A stretch of DNA of 56,264 bases from Thiobacillus denitrificans (GTDB lineage: Bacteria > Pseudomonadota > Gammaproteobacteria > Burkholderiales > Thiobacillaceae): NCBI GenBank assembly GCA_002403375.1, contig DHHQ01000017.1, forward strand, positions 43,386-99,649, written 5' to 3'. The notes under the pieces are model-generated. The model did no database searches, was not told the origin of the DNA, and saw nothing but the letters and a program-made list of their open reading frames with translations. Both the position numbers and the translations under genes were made by a program. Shown in pieces: positions 44,855 through 52,963 of this stretch (position 1 is its first letter; each line of letters opens with the position of its first letter).

Positions 44855-45439
44855 ATGACTGATTCCGCGCGCCGCGCAGGCCACCGCCTGGCGATTCCTC
44901 TCTCGATCGCCGCCCTTGCGACGCTGCTCCAGCTCGCGGGCGGCGCCGAGGCCTGGCGCCTGGAGCGCGGGCTTGTCCTGAACGAGCCCTGGCGCCTCGC
45001 GACCGGCCAGCTGGTGCATCTCGGCTGGGCGCACCTGCTGATGAACCTCGGCGGCCTCGCCGTCGTCTGGGCGCTGTTCGGCCGCGACCTCGAGGCGCGG
45101 CAGTGGGGCGCGGCGATCGTGGCCTGCGGCCTCGGCGTGGGCGCGGGCCTGCTGGGGTTTTCGCCCGGGCTGGACTGGTACGCCGGCTTTTCCGGCATCC
45201 TCCACGGCCTGCTCGCCGCCGCCATTGTCGTCCGCGTCTGCCGCCGGCCCGCGCCACTCGACCTGCTGCTGGCCGCCGCACTCGCCGCGAAGCTCGTCCT
45301 GGAACAGACTGGCGGCGGCGCAGCGGGAACCGCGCAACTCATCGGTGGCGGGGTCGCCTTCGACGCGCACCTCTACGGGGCGCTGGCGGGTGCGGCCGTG
45401 GGCGGCCTCCTCGCGGTGAGGCGGCGTGCGGCGCCGTAG
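44855..45439 (+). CDS. rrtA: rhombosortase (rhomboid-family intramembrane serine protease)
   Basis: 194 residues with about six membrane helices. The rhomboid fold is marked by HLGWAHLLMNLGGLAVV and the catalytic GFSGILHG (Ser113), with the second catalytic residue His172 in FDAHLYGALAGAAVGGLLA. The compact size and GxSGxxHG version are those of rhombosortases, which process proteins bearing a C-terminal GlyGly-CTERM signal. The neighbouring convergent subtilase carries exactly such a tail. The last 67 bp overlap the subtilase gene on the other strand. An alternative in-frame start lies at 44834. Confidence 0.9.
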   Translation: MTDSARRAGHRLAIPLSIAALATLLQLAGGAEAWRLERGLVLNEPWRLATGQLVHLGWAHLLMNLGGLAVVWALFGRDLEARQWGAAIVACGLGVGAGLLGFSPGLDWYAGFSGILHGLLAAAIVVRVCRRPAPLDLLLAAALAAKLVLEQTGGGAAGTAQLIGGGVAFDAHLYGALAGAAVGGLLAVRRRAAP

Positions 45440-46929
45440 CCGAGCAGCAGCGCGACCAGCCAGGCGCCCGGCGCACCGCCCCCGCCGCCGGACGAGGCTG
45501 GCGGCATCGCCGCCGCGGCGCCCAGCGCCAGCGGGGCATTGGCGATGCCGGTCCCGCAGCCGCCTGCTGCGCAATTGGAGCCGTCCGGGAAGGCGGTCAC
45601 GCTGCCGGCCCCGGTGAGGGCGGCGATCAGCTGTTCGCGCGTGAGGGCGGGACTGCGGCTCAGCACCAGCGATGCGGCGCCGCTCACGTGGGCCGTGGCC
45701 ATGCTGGTGCCGATCCGCGTGCCGATCGCGCTGTCCTCGAGCGGAACGGTGAGCCCGCGGTCCAGGGTGGAAAGGATGGCGCTGCCGGTCGTGCCGCCCG
45801 GTGCGCTGACGGCGACGGCTGCGCCATAGTTGCTGTAGGCCGCGCGGTTTCCGCTGCGGTCGCTGGCGGCGACGGTCACCACCCCGCTGCACGTTGCCGG
45901 CGACGACGGCGCAACGGACAGGTCCTGGCCTTCGTTTCCCGCGGCGACGACGACCACCGCGCCGCGCGCGTTGACGTCGTTGATCGCCTCCTGCGTGGCG
46001 AGGTCGCACGCCCCGGTCGTTCCCAGGCTGAGATTGATGATCCGCGCCGGGTGCGGATTCGCGGGGACGCCGCCGACGGCGATCCCGGTCGCCCAGCGCA
46101 TCGCGTCGACGATGTCCGAGGTGTAGCCGCCGCATTTGCCGAGCACGCGCAGCGGCAGGATCGTCCCCGCCCAGTTGATCCCCGCGACGCCCACGCCGTT
46201 GTTGGTCGCCGCAGCGACGATGCCGGCGACGTGGCTGCCGTGCCAGCTGCTGGGCCGGGCCTCGCAGTCGAGGGTGGCCTCTTCTTCGCTCACCCAGTCG
46301 CCCGGGTCGCTCGCGTCCGGGTCGCGCCCGTCGCCGTCGTTGGCGGTCTGGAATACGCCGGGGCCGTCGGGCGAGATGAAGTCGTAGCCCGGCAGCAGCT
46401 TGCCTGCGAGGTCGGCGTGGGCGAACAGCACCCCGGTATCGAGCACCGCGACGGCCACCGCGCCGCCGGTGGTGATGTCCCAGGCGGCCGGCGCGTGGAT
46501 GCCGTAGTTGACCTGCCCGAGGGTGCTCACCGGCTGCAGGTTCCACTGCTCGGCGAAGCGCGGATCGTCGGGCGCAAGCGTCGGGAACATCCGCCGGTCG
46601 GGCTGCGCGTGGACCACGCCCGGCAGCGCAGCCAGCGCGGCGGCGACGGCCTGCACGTCTGCGATCGGCATGGGCCGGGGCAGGCCCAGCACGTCGGCCC
46701 CGCCCGACATCGCCCGGAGCCAGACGACGTCGTGGCCGGCCGCGGCGGAAAAAGCGGCCACGCGCGCGCCCGGCTGCGGGGAGGCGGCGGCGTCGGCCAG
46801 CAGCGCTGCGCGCATGGAACCGGCCACCCTGACGATGATGCGGTCGGTCTGTTCGGCCTGGGCATGCAGCGGGGTGGCGAGGGCGACCAGCAGGAGCCAG
46901 AGGCCGAGGCGAAAACGCAGGCTCGTCAT
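45373..46929 (-). CDS. S8 family subtilisin-like serine protease with GlyGly-CTERM tail
   Basis: 518 residues. Signal peptide (to about residue 25, PLHAQA), I9-like propeptide (about 29-115, DRIIVRVAG... to VVHAQPDRRMFP), then the peptidase S8 domain. The triad is Asp164 (AVLDTGVLFAHADL), His230 (SSWHGSHVAGI) and Ser409 (GTSMATAHVSG), with oxyanion Asn332 (AAGNEG). Residues about 480-508, SGGGGGAPGAWLVALLLGYGAARRLTARR, form a GlyGly-CTERM sorting signal (Gly/Ser run, short hydrophobic helix, Arg cluster), with 10 further residues after it. It is exported and probably processed by the adjacent rhombosortase. Its start overlaps the stop of the upstream lipoprotein gene (GTGATG). Confidence 0.93.
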   Translation of the reverse strand: MTSLRFRLGLWLLLVALATPLHAQAEQTDRIIVRVAGSMRAALLADAAASPQPGARVAAFSAAAGHDVVWLRAMSGGADVLGLPRPMPIADVQAVAAALAALPGVVHAQPDRRMFPTLAPDDPRFAEQWNLQPVSTLGQVNYGIHAPAAWDITTGGAVAVAVLDTGVLFAHADLAGKLLPGYDFISPDGPGVFQTANDGDGRDPDASDPGDWVSEEEATLDCEARPSSWHGSHVAGIVAAATNNGVGVAGINWAGTILPLRVLGKCGGYTSDIVDAMRWATGIAVGGVPANPHPARIINLSLGTTGACDLATQEAINDVNARGAVVVVAAGNEGQDLSVAPSSPATCSGVVTVAASDRSGNRAAYSNYGAAVAVSAPGGTTGSAILSTLDRGLTVPLEDSAIGTRIGTSMATAHVSGAASLVLSRSPALTREQLIAALTGAGSVTAFPDGSNCAAGGCGTGIANAPLALGAAAAMPPASSGGGGGAPGAWLVALLLGYGAARRLTARRPPTAAPASAP

Positions 46930-47294
46930 CACGGTTCGAGCGGGGGCGACTGATGGGTCATGCGCCGGTCCTCCTCGACGCGCGCGATCGCCGGATCGTC
47001 GGCGAGCCGCTGCAGGACGGCTTCGCGCGCGGCTCCGCCGACCGCGGCTTCGGTGGCCAGGAGATGGCCGCCGCCACCGAGCGCCCGGAGGTAGACCAGC
47101 GCGACGCCGGCTGCCCGGGACAGATGCGCGAGTCCCGCCTCGGAGGCGGGGTCGAGACCGCTTCGCGGCGCGGGGACGATCATGATGCGCAGCTCACGGT
47201 GCGCTTCCACGGCCGGTGTCTGCGGCATGCCGCAGGCGGACACCGCGAGGGGGGCGGCGAACAGCAAGGCGATCTGCAGGGGGAGGTGTCTCAC
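46929..47294 (-). CDS. lipoprotein resembling a free-standing subtilase propeptide
   Basis: 121 residues. A type II signal peptide with lipobox LAVSAC places the lipidated Cys at about residue 21. The mature part, LRIMIVPAPRSG... GVALVYLRALGGGGHLLATEAAVGGAAREAVLQRLADDPAIARVEEDRRM, follows the same order of elements as the propeptide of the downstream protease (VVWLRAMSGGADVL... AALAALPGVVHAQPDRRM). It is therefore probably an I9-type inhibitor or folding helper, which is inference. The start is a GTG with AAGGA upstream. It is coupled to the protease by a 1- to 4-base overlap. Confidence 0.72.
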   Translation of the reverse strand: MRHLPLQIALLFAAPLAVSACGMPQTPAVEAHRELRIMIVPAPRSGLDPASEAGLAHLSRAAGVALVYLRALGGGGHLLATEAAVGGAAREAVLQRLADDPAIARVEEDRRMTHQSPPLEP

Positions 47295-47402
47295 GGGATC
47301 CTTTCACCATCGGGTCGGGCGCGCCTGCCGGCGACGGCCAGCCTGCCGCGCCTGCGCTTGACGTCTGCAGTCTAGACCTTCGTGCGCCACTGCGCCGCAA
47401 GG

Positions 47403-47433
47403 AAAAAGCCCCGTGCGCGAGGCAACGGGGCTA
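47403..47433 (-). terminator. Rho-independent terminator of the copper receptor gene
   Basis: On the minus strand the hairpin AGCCCCGT-N10-ACGGGGCT is followed by TTTTTCC, 26 bp past the receptor stop codon. Confidence 0.88.
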
Positions 47434-47458
47434 TCGTCCTGGCGGGCCGCCCCGGCCC

Positions 47459-49759
47459 TTAGAACTGCACGTTCAGCCCGACATAGAGCGAGCGTCCCAT
47501 GCCCGGCACTGCCGTGCCCCACACCGGCACGCCGGCCAGCGTCTGGTTCGGCGGCATGGTGATGCCCTGGCCGACGTAGGCGCCGCCGAGCGGGTAGTAG
47601 TAGAGCTTGTCGAAGACGTTCTCGATGCCGAAGTCGAGGCGCGCCGTCTTCCACGCGTAGCTGCTGCGCAGGTTGAGCAGCGCGTACCCCGGGGTTTCGA
47701 TCTCGTTGCGGATCTCCGAGACGTCGGTCTTGGCGTCGACCAGATGAACCTCGGCGATGTTGGTCCAGCGCTTGTAGTCCTGCGTGAGCGACAGCTTCGC
47801 GTTGAGCGGCATGATGTTGTACAGGCTGTCGTCCTCGCCGCTCGTCGTCTCGCCGCGCAGGTAGCTGACGATGCCGCTGGCGGTGAAGTTGCCGAGGCCG
47901 GTATTGCGCGCGACGGGGAAATGGCCGGAGACGTCGACGCCGTAGAGCTGCGCGTCCTGGTTGGCGAAGGTGAGGAACACGAACTGGTCGGTCGCCGTCA
48001 GGTTGGCGGCGTTGCACAGCGTGCCCGTCGTCATGCTGGTGTCGTCCGGGCCGCAGCGGCGCGCGTTGATGTAGTCGTCGACGTAGGTGTAGAAGGGCGT
48101 GACCTTGAAGCCCCAGCGCGCGCGCGCGGCGTCGTGCCAGTCGAAGCTCGCGCTCACGGTGTGCGCGATCTCGGGCTCGAGGTCGAGGTTGCCGACGTAG
48201 CCGTTGCCGTCGCCGGCGAGGTTGATCATGTTCATCGCCATGCCGCCGGTCGACCAGGTGTAGCGCTCGTAGAGGTTGGGCGAGCGGGTCTTGCGGGCGT
48301 AGCCGAACTCGATGGTCTGCGTCTTGGTCGGCGCATAGCGCGCCAGCGTCGTGACGTCCCAGTTGCGGTCGGTGCGTTCGCGGTCGGCTGCGTTGAAGGC
48401 GGCGGCGTCGCCGTCGTAGGCGGCGTTGTAGCCGTCGACCGGGCCGGCGTCCATCTGCACCGTCTCGTGGCGGACCCCGACGAGGCTCAGCCATTTCGGG
48501 CTCCACGTCGCCTCCCATTCGGCGAACGCTGCGTAGCGGTCGCGCTCGCCGTCGTTGATGTTGACGAAGGTGTCGGGCGCCATGCCGCCGGTGCCCGAAG
48601 GCGGCCACCAGTCGTCGAGGCGGTACTGCTGGAACTCGGTGCCGACGCGCAGCACGTCGCGGCTGGAGAGGTCGATGTCGCCCCTGACGACGGCGCCGAG
48701 GTTGTCGCCCTCGGTGTTCATGGGCATGCCGGGCGCCATGCCCATGTACCAGAACGCCTTGTCCTCGAGGAAGTTCATCTCGTGCTCGGTGTGCTCCTGG
48801 TAGACGCGCGCGACGAGCTTGCCCCAGTCGTACTGCCCGGTGTAGCCGAGGTTCACCTGGGTGCTGGTGTTCTCGGTCATGTCCATGCGCTGGTTGGGGT
48901 ACGCCTGGTAGGGGATGTGCTGGTAGCCGAGCTTGAGGTCGACGAGATGATTCTCGTGCTTGAGCGCGAAGCCGAGCGACTGGTTGGTCGACTTGTACTG
49001 CGTCGAGCCGACCTCGTCGCCATCGAGCCAGTTGGTCGACTCGTAGAGCGACTGCATGGTCTGGATGAACGCCGGCCCCGCCGGCTTGAAGTCGCCACCG
49101 GCGGTGTAGTTGCCGGATTGCGCGCTCGACCCGCTGTAGGTCATGCTGAGCGTCTCGCCGGCGACGGTCGCCGACACGTTGGCGCCGACTGCGTTGCCGT
49201 TGCTGCGGTAGAAGGTGCCGACTTCGCCCTTCAGCAGCGTACCTGCGCCGGCGGCGGCGAACTCGGGTGCCGCCGATTCGACCAGGATGGTGCCGCCGAT
49301 GCTGTCGCCGCCCGAACTCACCGGCGCGATGCCGGCGTACACCGTGGCGGTCGCGACGCTGGTCGGGTCGATGTAGGAGAGCGGCGGGTTCATGTGGTTG
49401 CCGCACGCGGAGATCAGGTCCATGCCGTCGACCTTGATGCGCAGGCGGTCGTCGGCGAGGCCGCGGATCACCGGCAGGCTGGAGACGCCGCCGGCGCCCT
49501 GCAGGCTCACGCCCGGCACGTCGCGCAGCAGCGACGCGGTGTCGCTGGTGGCGGCACGCATCGTCTTCAGCGCCTCCGCATCCACGCTCACGCTGTTCGG
49601 CGCAGCCGCCGGTGCTTCGGGCGAGCCCTCGACGACGACGGTCAAGAGCGGGGTGTCCGACGGGGCGGCGGGCGCGTCGCTCTGCGCGGCGGCGTGGGTC
49701 CACAGGGCCGACAGGGCGAGCGAGACGGCGAGGGAAAGCGGTGTTCTGGCGGGAAGCAT
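47459..49759 (-). CDS. OprC/NosA-type TonB-dependent copper receptor
   Basis: 766 residues. Signal peptide (to about residue 25), TonB-box-like LLTVVVEGS, plug domain (SLLRDVPGVSLQGAGGVSSLPVIRGLADDRLRIKVDGMDLI) and a 22-strand-type barrel ending MGRSLYVGLNVQF. The copper-site pair of OprC is present: CxxxM as Cys119-Met123 in SACGNHMNPPLSYIDP, and HxM as His326-Met328 in TEHEMNF. A Met-rich loop follows (YMGMAPGMPM). It should import copper across the outer membrane. It is divergent from a PCuAC chaperone gene. The ribosome site is weak. Confidence 0.93.
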   Translation of the reverse strand: MLPARTPLSLAVSLALSALWTHAAAQSDAPAAPSDTPLLTVVVEGSPEAPAAAPNSVSVDAEALKTMRAATSDTASLLRDVPGVSLQGAGGVSSLPVIRGLADDRLRIKVDGMDLISACGNHMNPPLSYIDPTSVATATVYAGIAPVSSGGDSIGGTILVESAAPEFAAAGAGTLLKGEVGTFYRSNGNAVGANVSATVAGETLSMTYSGSSAQSGNYTAGGDFKPAGPAFIQTMQSLYESTNWLDGDEVGSTQYKSTNQSLGFALKHENHLVDLKLGYQHIPYQAYPNQRMDMTENTSTQVNLGYTGQYDWGKLVARVYQEHTEHEMNFLEDKAFWYMGMAPGMPMNTEGDNLGAVVRGDIDLSSRDVLRVGTEFQQYRLDDWWPPSGTGGMAPDTFVNINDGERDRYAAFAEWEATWSPKWLSLVGVRHETVQMDAGPVDGYNAAYDGDAAAFNAADRERTDRNWDVTTLARYAPTKTQTIEFGYARKTRSPNLYERYTWSTGGMAMNMINLAGDGNGYVGNLDLEPEIAHTVSASFDWHDAARARWGFKVTPFYTYVDDYINARRCGPDDTSMTTGTLCNAANLTATDQFVFLTFANQDAQLYGVDVSGHFPVARNTGLGNFTASGIVSYLRGETTSGEDDSLYNIMPLNAKLSLTQDYKRWTNIAEVHLVDAKTDVSEIRNEIETPGYALLNLRSSYAWKTARLDFGIENVFDKLYYYPLGGAYVGQGITMPPNQTLAGVPVWGTAVPGMGRSLYVGLNVQF

Positions 49760-49818
49760 GTTTTTTTCTCGGGGAGCTGAACTTTTCCCAGTCTAGGCAG
49801 GTCACGCGCGGGCGTGAA

Positions 49819-49835
49819 TGCGTCAAATTGACGCA
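49819..49835. promoter_or_regulatory. 17-bp perfect palindrome TGCGTCAA-A-TTGACGCA
   Basis: Two 8-bp arms are separated by one base, roughly midway in the 180-bp divergent spacer (60 bp from the receptor start, 105 bp from the PCuAC start). Each arm supplies a TTGACG hexamer that could serve as a -35 in its own direction. It is a likely operator or shared promoter element of the copper divergon; the regulator is not identified. Confidence 0.6.
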
Positions 49836-49939
49836 TCGCCTTTTTCGCCCGGATTGCTTATCGTTGCGCCTGCGCTCGAAGGAGCGGTTCGCCCGGCGCC
49901 CGCCGCGATTCCGTTCCGGGCTTCCACGGAGAACAAGGG

Positions 49940-50401
49940 ATGAAGATGAAAGTGTCGATGCTCGCCGCGCTCGGTGTCCTGGCCATGCAGTCCGCCTGGG
50001 CGGCCAACGTCAGCGTGACCGATGTCTGGGCGCGCGCCACCATGCCGGGCCAGAAGGTCAGCGGCGCCTACATGCAGATCGCGTCGGACGCCGACGCGCG
50101 CCTGGTCGCGGCCTCCAGCCCCGTCGTGCCGCGGGTCGAAGTGCACGAGATGAAGATGGACGGCGACGTGATGCGGATGCGCGAGGTCAAGGCGATCGAG
50201 CTGCCGCGCGGCAAGACCGTGTCGCTCGCGCCAGGCGGCTACCACATCATGCTGATGAACCTGGCGAAGCCGATCGCCGCCGGCGACGTGATCCCGCTCA
50301 CGCTGGTGATCGAATCCGACGGCAAGCGGCAAACGGTCGAGGTCAAGGCCGAGGCGCGCGCGCCGATGGGCGGCGGCGCCATGCAGCACAACGCGCACTG
50401 A
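49940..50401 (+). CDS. periplasmic copper chaperone PCuAC
   Basis: 153 residues with signal peptide (to AWA, about 21). The Cu(I) motif H(M)x10Mx21HxM is exact: His69, Met80, His102 and Met104. An additional Met/His-rich tail (MGGGAMQHNAH) follows. PCuAC delivers copper to the CuA/CuB centres of cytochrome oxidase or to nitrous oxide reductase assembly. GGAG 8 nt upstream supports the ATG at 49940. It is divergent from the copper receptor, so the pair forms an uptake and delivery route. Confidence 0.95.
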   Translation: MKMKVSMLAALGVLAMQSAWAANVSVTDVWARATMPGQKVSGAYMQIASDADARLVAASSPVVPRVEVHEMKMDGDVMRMREVKAIELPRGKTVSLAPGGYHIMLMNLAKPIAAGDVIPLTLVIESDGKRQTVEVKAEARAPMGGGAMQHNAH

Positions 50402-50416
50402 CCGGGCCTGCCGGGA

Positions 50417-50443
50417 AAAGGCGGCCTTCGCGCCGCCTTTTTT
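50417..50443 (+). terminator. Rho-independent terminator after PCuAC
   Basis: The stem AAAGGCGGC/GCCGCCTTT with a 6-nt loop runs into TTTTTT, 16 bp after the stop. Confidence 0.92.
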
Positions 50444-50483
50444 CTTGGCGTAGAATCCGCCCAAGTCTCAATCCGGAGCCGTC

Positions 50484-51371
50484 ATGACCCCCCTCCATTC
50501 CGCCGCCGAGAAGGCCGCCATCCTGTCCGAGGCGCTGCCCTACATCCAGCGCTTCTACGACAAGACCATCGTCATCAAGTACGGCGGCAACGCCATGACC
50601 GAGCGCCACCTGATGGAGGCGTTCGCCAAGGACGTGGTGCTCCTGAAGCTGGTCGGCATGAACCCGGTCGTGGTGCACGGCGGCGGCCCGCAGATCGCCG
50701 GCCTCTTGCAGCGCATCGGCAAGCAGAGCGAGTTCATCCAGGGCATGCGGGTGACCGACGAGGAGACGCTCGACGTCGTCGAGATGGTGCTCGGCGGCCT
50801 GGTCAACCAGGACATCGTCACGCTGATCAACAAGCACGGCGGGCGCGCGGTGGGCCTGACCGGCAAGGACGGCAACTTCATCCACGCCAAGAAGATGCTG
50901 GTGAAGAGCAAGGAGAAGGCCGACGAGATGCTCGACATCGGCCAGGTCGGCGAGATCACCAGCATCGACCCGGAGATCATCCAGGTGCTCGACGCGCGCG
51001 ACTTCATCCCGGTCGTCGCCCCGCTCGGCACCGACACCGCGGGCAACGCCTACAACATCAACGCCGACGTCGCGGCCGGCAAGATCGCCGGCGTGCTGCA
51101 GGCGGAGAAGGTCATCTTCATGACCAACACCCCGGGCGTGCTCGACAAGCAGATGCAGCTGCTGACCGGGCTCACGCCGCGCGAGGTCGACGAGCTGATC
51201 GCCGACGGCACCATCTCCGGCGGCATGATTCCCAAGGTCGGCTACGCGGTCGACGCGGTGAACAGCGGCGTCAAGTCCGCGCACATCATCGACGGCCGCG
51301 TCGAGCACGCCCTGCTGCTCGAAGTCCTGACCCCGGAAGGCGTCGGCACCCTGATCAAGCGCGGCGCCTGA
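50484..51371 (+). CDS. argB: acetylglutamate kinase
   Basis: 295 residues, amino-acid kinase fold, second step of arginine synthesis. Motifs are TIVIKYGGNAM (ATP), VVVHGGGPQIAGLLQRIGKQSEFIQGMRVTD (substrate), NAYNINADVAAGKIA, and the C-terminal GGMIPKVGYAVDAVNSGVKSAHIIDGR. An N-terminal helix of about 25 residues (AEKAAILSEALPYIQRFYDKT) is typical of the arginine-sensitive hexameric NAGKs, suggesting feedback inhibition. It is transcribed alone, with GGAG before the ATG. Confidence 0.97.
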   Translation: MTPLHSAAEKAAILSEALPYIQRFYDKTIVIKYGGNAMTERHLMEAFAKDVVLLKLVGMNPVVVHGGGPQIAGLLQRIGKQSEFIQGMRVTDEETLDVVEMVLGGLVNQDIVTLINKHGGRAVGLTGKDGNFIHAKKMLVKSKEKADEMLDIGQVGEITSIDPEIIQVLDARDFIPVVAPLGTDTAGNAYNINADVAAGKIAGVLQAEKVIFMTNTPGVLDKQMQLLTGLTPREVDELIADGTISGGMIPKVGYAVDAVNSGVKSAHIIDGRVEHALLLEVLTPEGVGTLIKRGA

Positions 51372-51381
51372 ACCGCATCCC

Positions 51382-51411
51382 CGCGGCCTTGCCCGGCGCC
51401 GGGCGGCCGCG
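51382..51411 (+). terminator. strong GC hairpin after argB, possible terminator
   Basis: CGCGGCC and GGCCGCG enclose GCCCGGCGCCGGGC, itself a palindrome, giving a near-perfect 14-bp stem 11 bp after the argB stop. No T-run follows (TCTTCACG), so intrinsic termination is uncertain. Confidence 0.4.
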
Positions 51412-51529
51412 TCTTCACGCGCGCCGATTCAAGTCGCGGCAGGAAATGGACGCTATGTACGACCGGGTCCGGTGCCTGCACGCCAGCCGGCCCGCCTTGC
51501 CGCGCCCGGGGCGCCGCTGACGGCGGCGA

Positions 51530-51535
51530 TATAAT
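51530..51535 (+). promoter_or_regulatory. -10 box upstream of the pigment-type gene run
   Basis: A perfect TATAAT lies about 90 bp before the first start codon of the halogenase-chorismatase run. No convincing -35 is seen. The rest of the 254-bp spacer holds the argB hairpin and a short leader frame. Confidence 0.4.
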
Positions 51536-51605
51536 CCCCCCGTCCCGCAAGGGCAAGGGAGCGTCACCGCGAACCGCCGCCCGGCGGCGCCGCGGCAGGA
51601 AAACA

Positions 51606-51626
51606 ATGAAGCTTGGAACGAGTTGA
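51606..51626 (+). CDS. six-codon leader frame coupled to the halogenase gene
   Basis: ATG AAG CTT GGA ACG AGT TGA encodes MKLGTS. CAGGAAAACA gives it a better ribosome site than the gene behind it. Its stop overlaps the next ATG (TGATG at 51624-51628). It may deliver ribosomes to the halogenase start; no regulatory residues are apparent. Confidence 0.4.
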   Translation: MKLGTS

Positions 51627-52963
51627 TGGAATTGCAGCAAGAAGGGGCTGAGCGTCGCCAGTGCGACGTGCTGGTGATCGGGGGCGGGCCCGCCGGGTCG
51701 ACGGTGGCGCCGTTGCTGGCGGAGAAGGGCTACCGCGTGGTGCTGCTGGAGAAGGCGCGCCATCCGCGCTTCCACATCGGCGAGTCGCTGCTGCCGGCCA
51801 ACCTGCCGCTGTTCGAACGCCTCGGCGTGGCCGACGAGGTGCGCGCGATCGGCATGGAGAAATGGGCCGCCGAGTTCGTCTCGCCGCATCACGAGATGCC
51901 CCAGGTGTTCCAGTTCGGCGAGGCCTGGGACAAGTCGATGCCCCACGCCTACCAGGTCAAGCGCGCCGAATTCGACGACGTCCTGATCCGCAACGCGGCC
52001 GCCAAGGGCGTCGAGGTGCACGAAGGCTGCCGCGCGAAGGCGGTCGACTTCCAGGCCGACGACAGCGCGCGGGTGCGTGCCGTCCACGACGATGGCCGCG
52101 AGAGCGAATGGCAGGCGCGCTTCGTCGTCGACGCGTCCGGCCGCGACACCTTCCTCGCCAACCGCTTCCAGATCAAGCACCGCAATCCCAGGCACAACAG
52201 CTCGGCGGTCTACGGCCACTTCGCGAACGCGGTGCGCCACCAGGGGCGGGCCGAGGGCAACATCACGATCTTCTGGTTCGAGCACGGCTGGTTCTGGTTC
52301 ATCCCGATGATGAACGACACCACCAGCGTCGGCATGGTGACCTGGCCGTACCACATGAAGACCAAGGGGCCGCGCAGCCTGCAGCAGTTCCTGCTCGACA
52401 ACATCGCGACCTGTCCCGCGCTGGCGGCGCGCCTCGCGGATGCGCAGCTGATCACCGAGGTCGAGGCGACCGGCAACTTCTCCTACGTCTCGGAGCGCAA
52501 CCACGGGCCGAACTACCTGCTGCTCGGCGACGCGTACGCCTTCATCGACCCGGTGTTCTCGTCGGGAGTGATGCTGGCGATGAACAGCGGGGTGATCGGC
52601 GCCGAGGCGATCGACGCCTGCCTGACGGACCCGGCTGCCGCGCCGGCCGCGCTCAGGCGCTTCGACGCGCAGATGAAGCACGGTCCGCGGGAATTCTCGT
52701 GGTTCATCTACCGGGTGACCAATCCGATCATGCGCGACTTCTTCATGGGGCCGAAGAACATCTTCCGCGTCAAGGAGGCGCTGCTCTCGGTGCTCGCCGG
52801 CGACATCTTCGGCAGGACGCCGATCTGGCGCTCGGTGACGATCTTCAAGGCGCTCTACTACCTCGCCAACATCGTCCAGCCCCGGCGTGCGTTCATGGCC
52901 TGGAAGCGGCGGCGCTTCAACATCCGCCGGGTCGACGATCCGGCCGTGTCGGGCGCGTCGTGA
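51626..52963 (+). CDS. flavin-dependent halogenase/FAD oxidoreductase of aryl-polyene type
   Basis: 445 residues of the tryptophan-halogenase superfamily. The FAD dinucleotide fold is CDVLVIGGGPAGSTVAPLLAEKGYRVVLLEK, followed by HIGESLLPANLPLFERLG, the WxWxIP motif in HGWFWFIPMMN, and GDAYAFIDPVFSSGVMLAMNSG (second FAD motif). Related genes sit in xanthomonadin and other aryl-polyene clusters. Whether it halogenates or only oxidises cannot be read from sequence. It starts the gene run and overlaps the chorismatase gene by 4 nt (GTGA). Confidence 0.88.
   Translation: MELQQEGAERRQCDVLVIGGGPAGSTVAPLLAEKGYRVVLLEKARHPRFHIGESLLPANLPLFERLGVADEVRAIGMEKWAAEFVSPHHEMPQVFQFGEAWDKSMPHAYQVKRAEFDDVLIRNAAAKGVEVHEGCRAKAVDFQADDSARVRAVHDDGRESEWQARFVVDASGRDTFLANRFQIKHRNPRHNSSAVYGHFANAVRHQGRAEGNITIFWFEHGWFWFIPMMNDTTSVGMVTWPYHMKTKGPRSLQQFLLDNIATCPALAARLADAQLITEVEATGNFSYVSERNHGPNYLLLGDAYAFIDPVFSSGVMLAMNSGVIGAEAIDACLTDPAAAPAALRRFDAQMKHGPREFSWFIYRVTNPIMRDFFMGPKNIFRVKEALLSVLAGDIFGRTPIWRSVTIFKALYYLANIVQPRRAFMAWKRRRFNIRRVDDPAVSGAS

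Noticed and set aside
51415..51606. 63-codon minus-strand frame between argB and the halogenase gene
   Set aside because: No ribosome site, cysteine- and arginine-rich low-complexity composition, and no similarity recognised.
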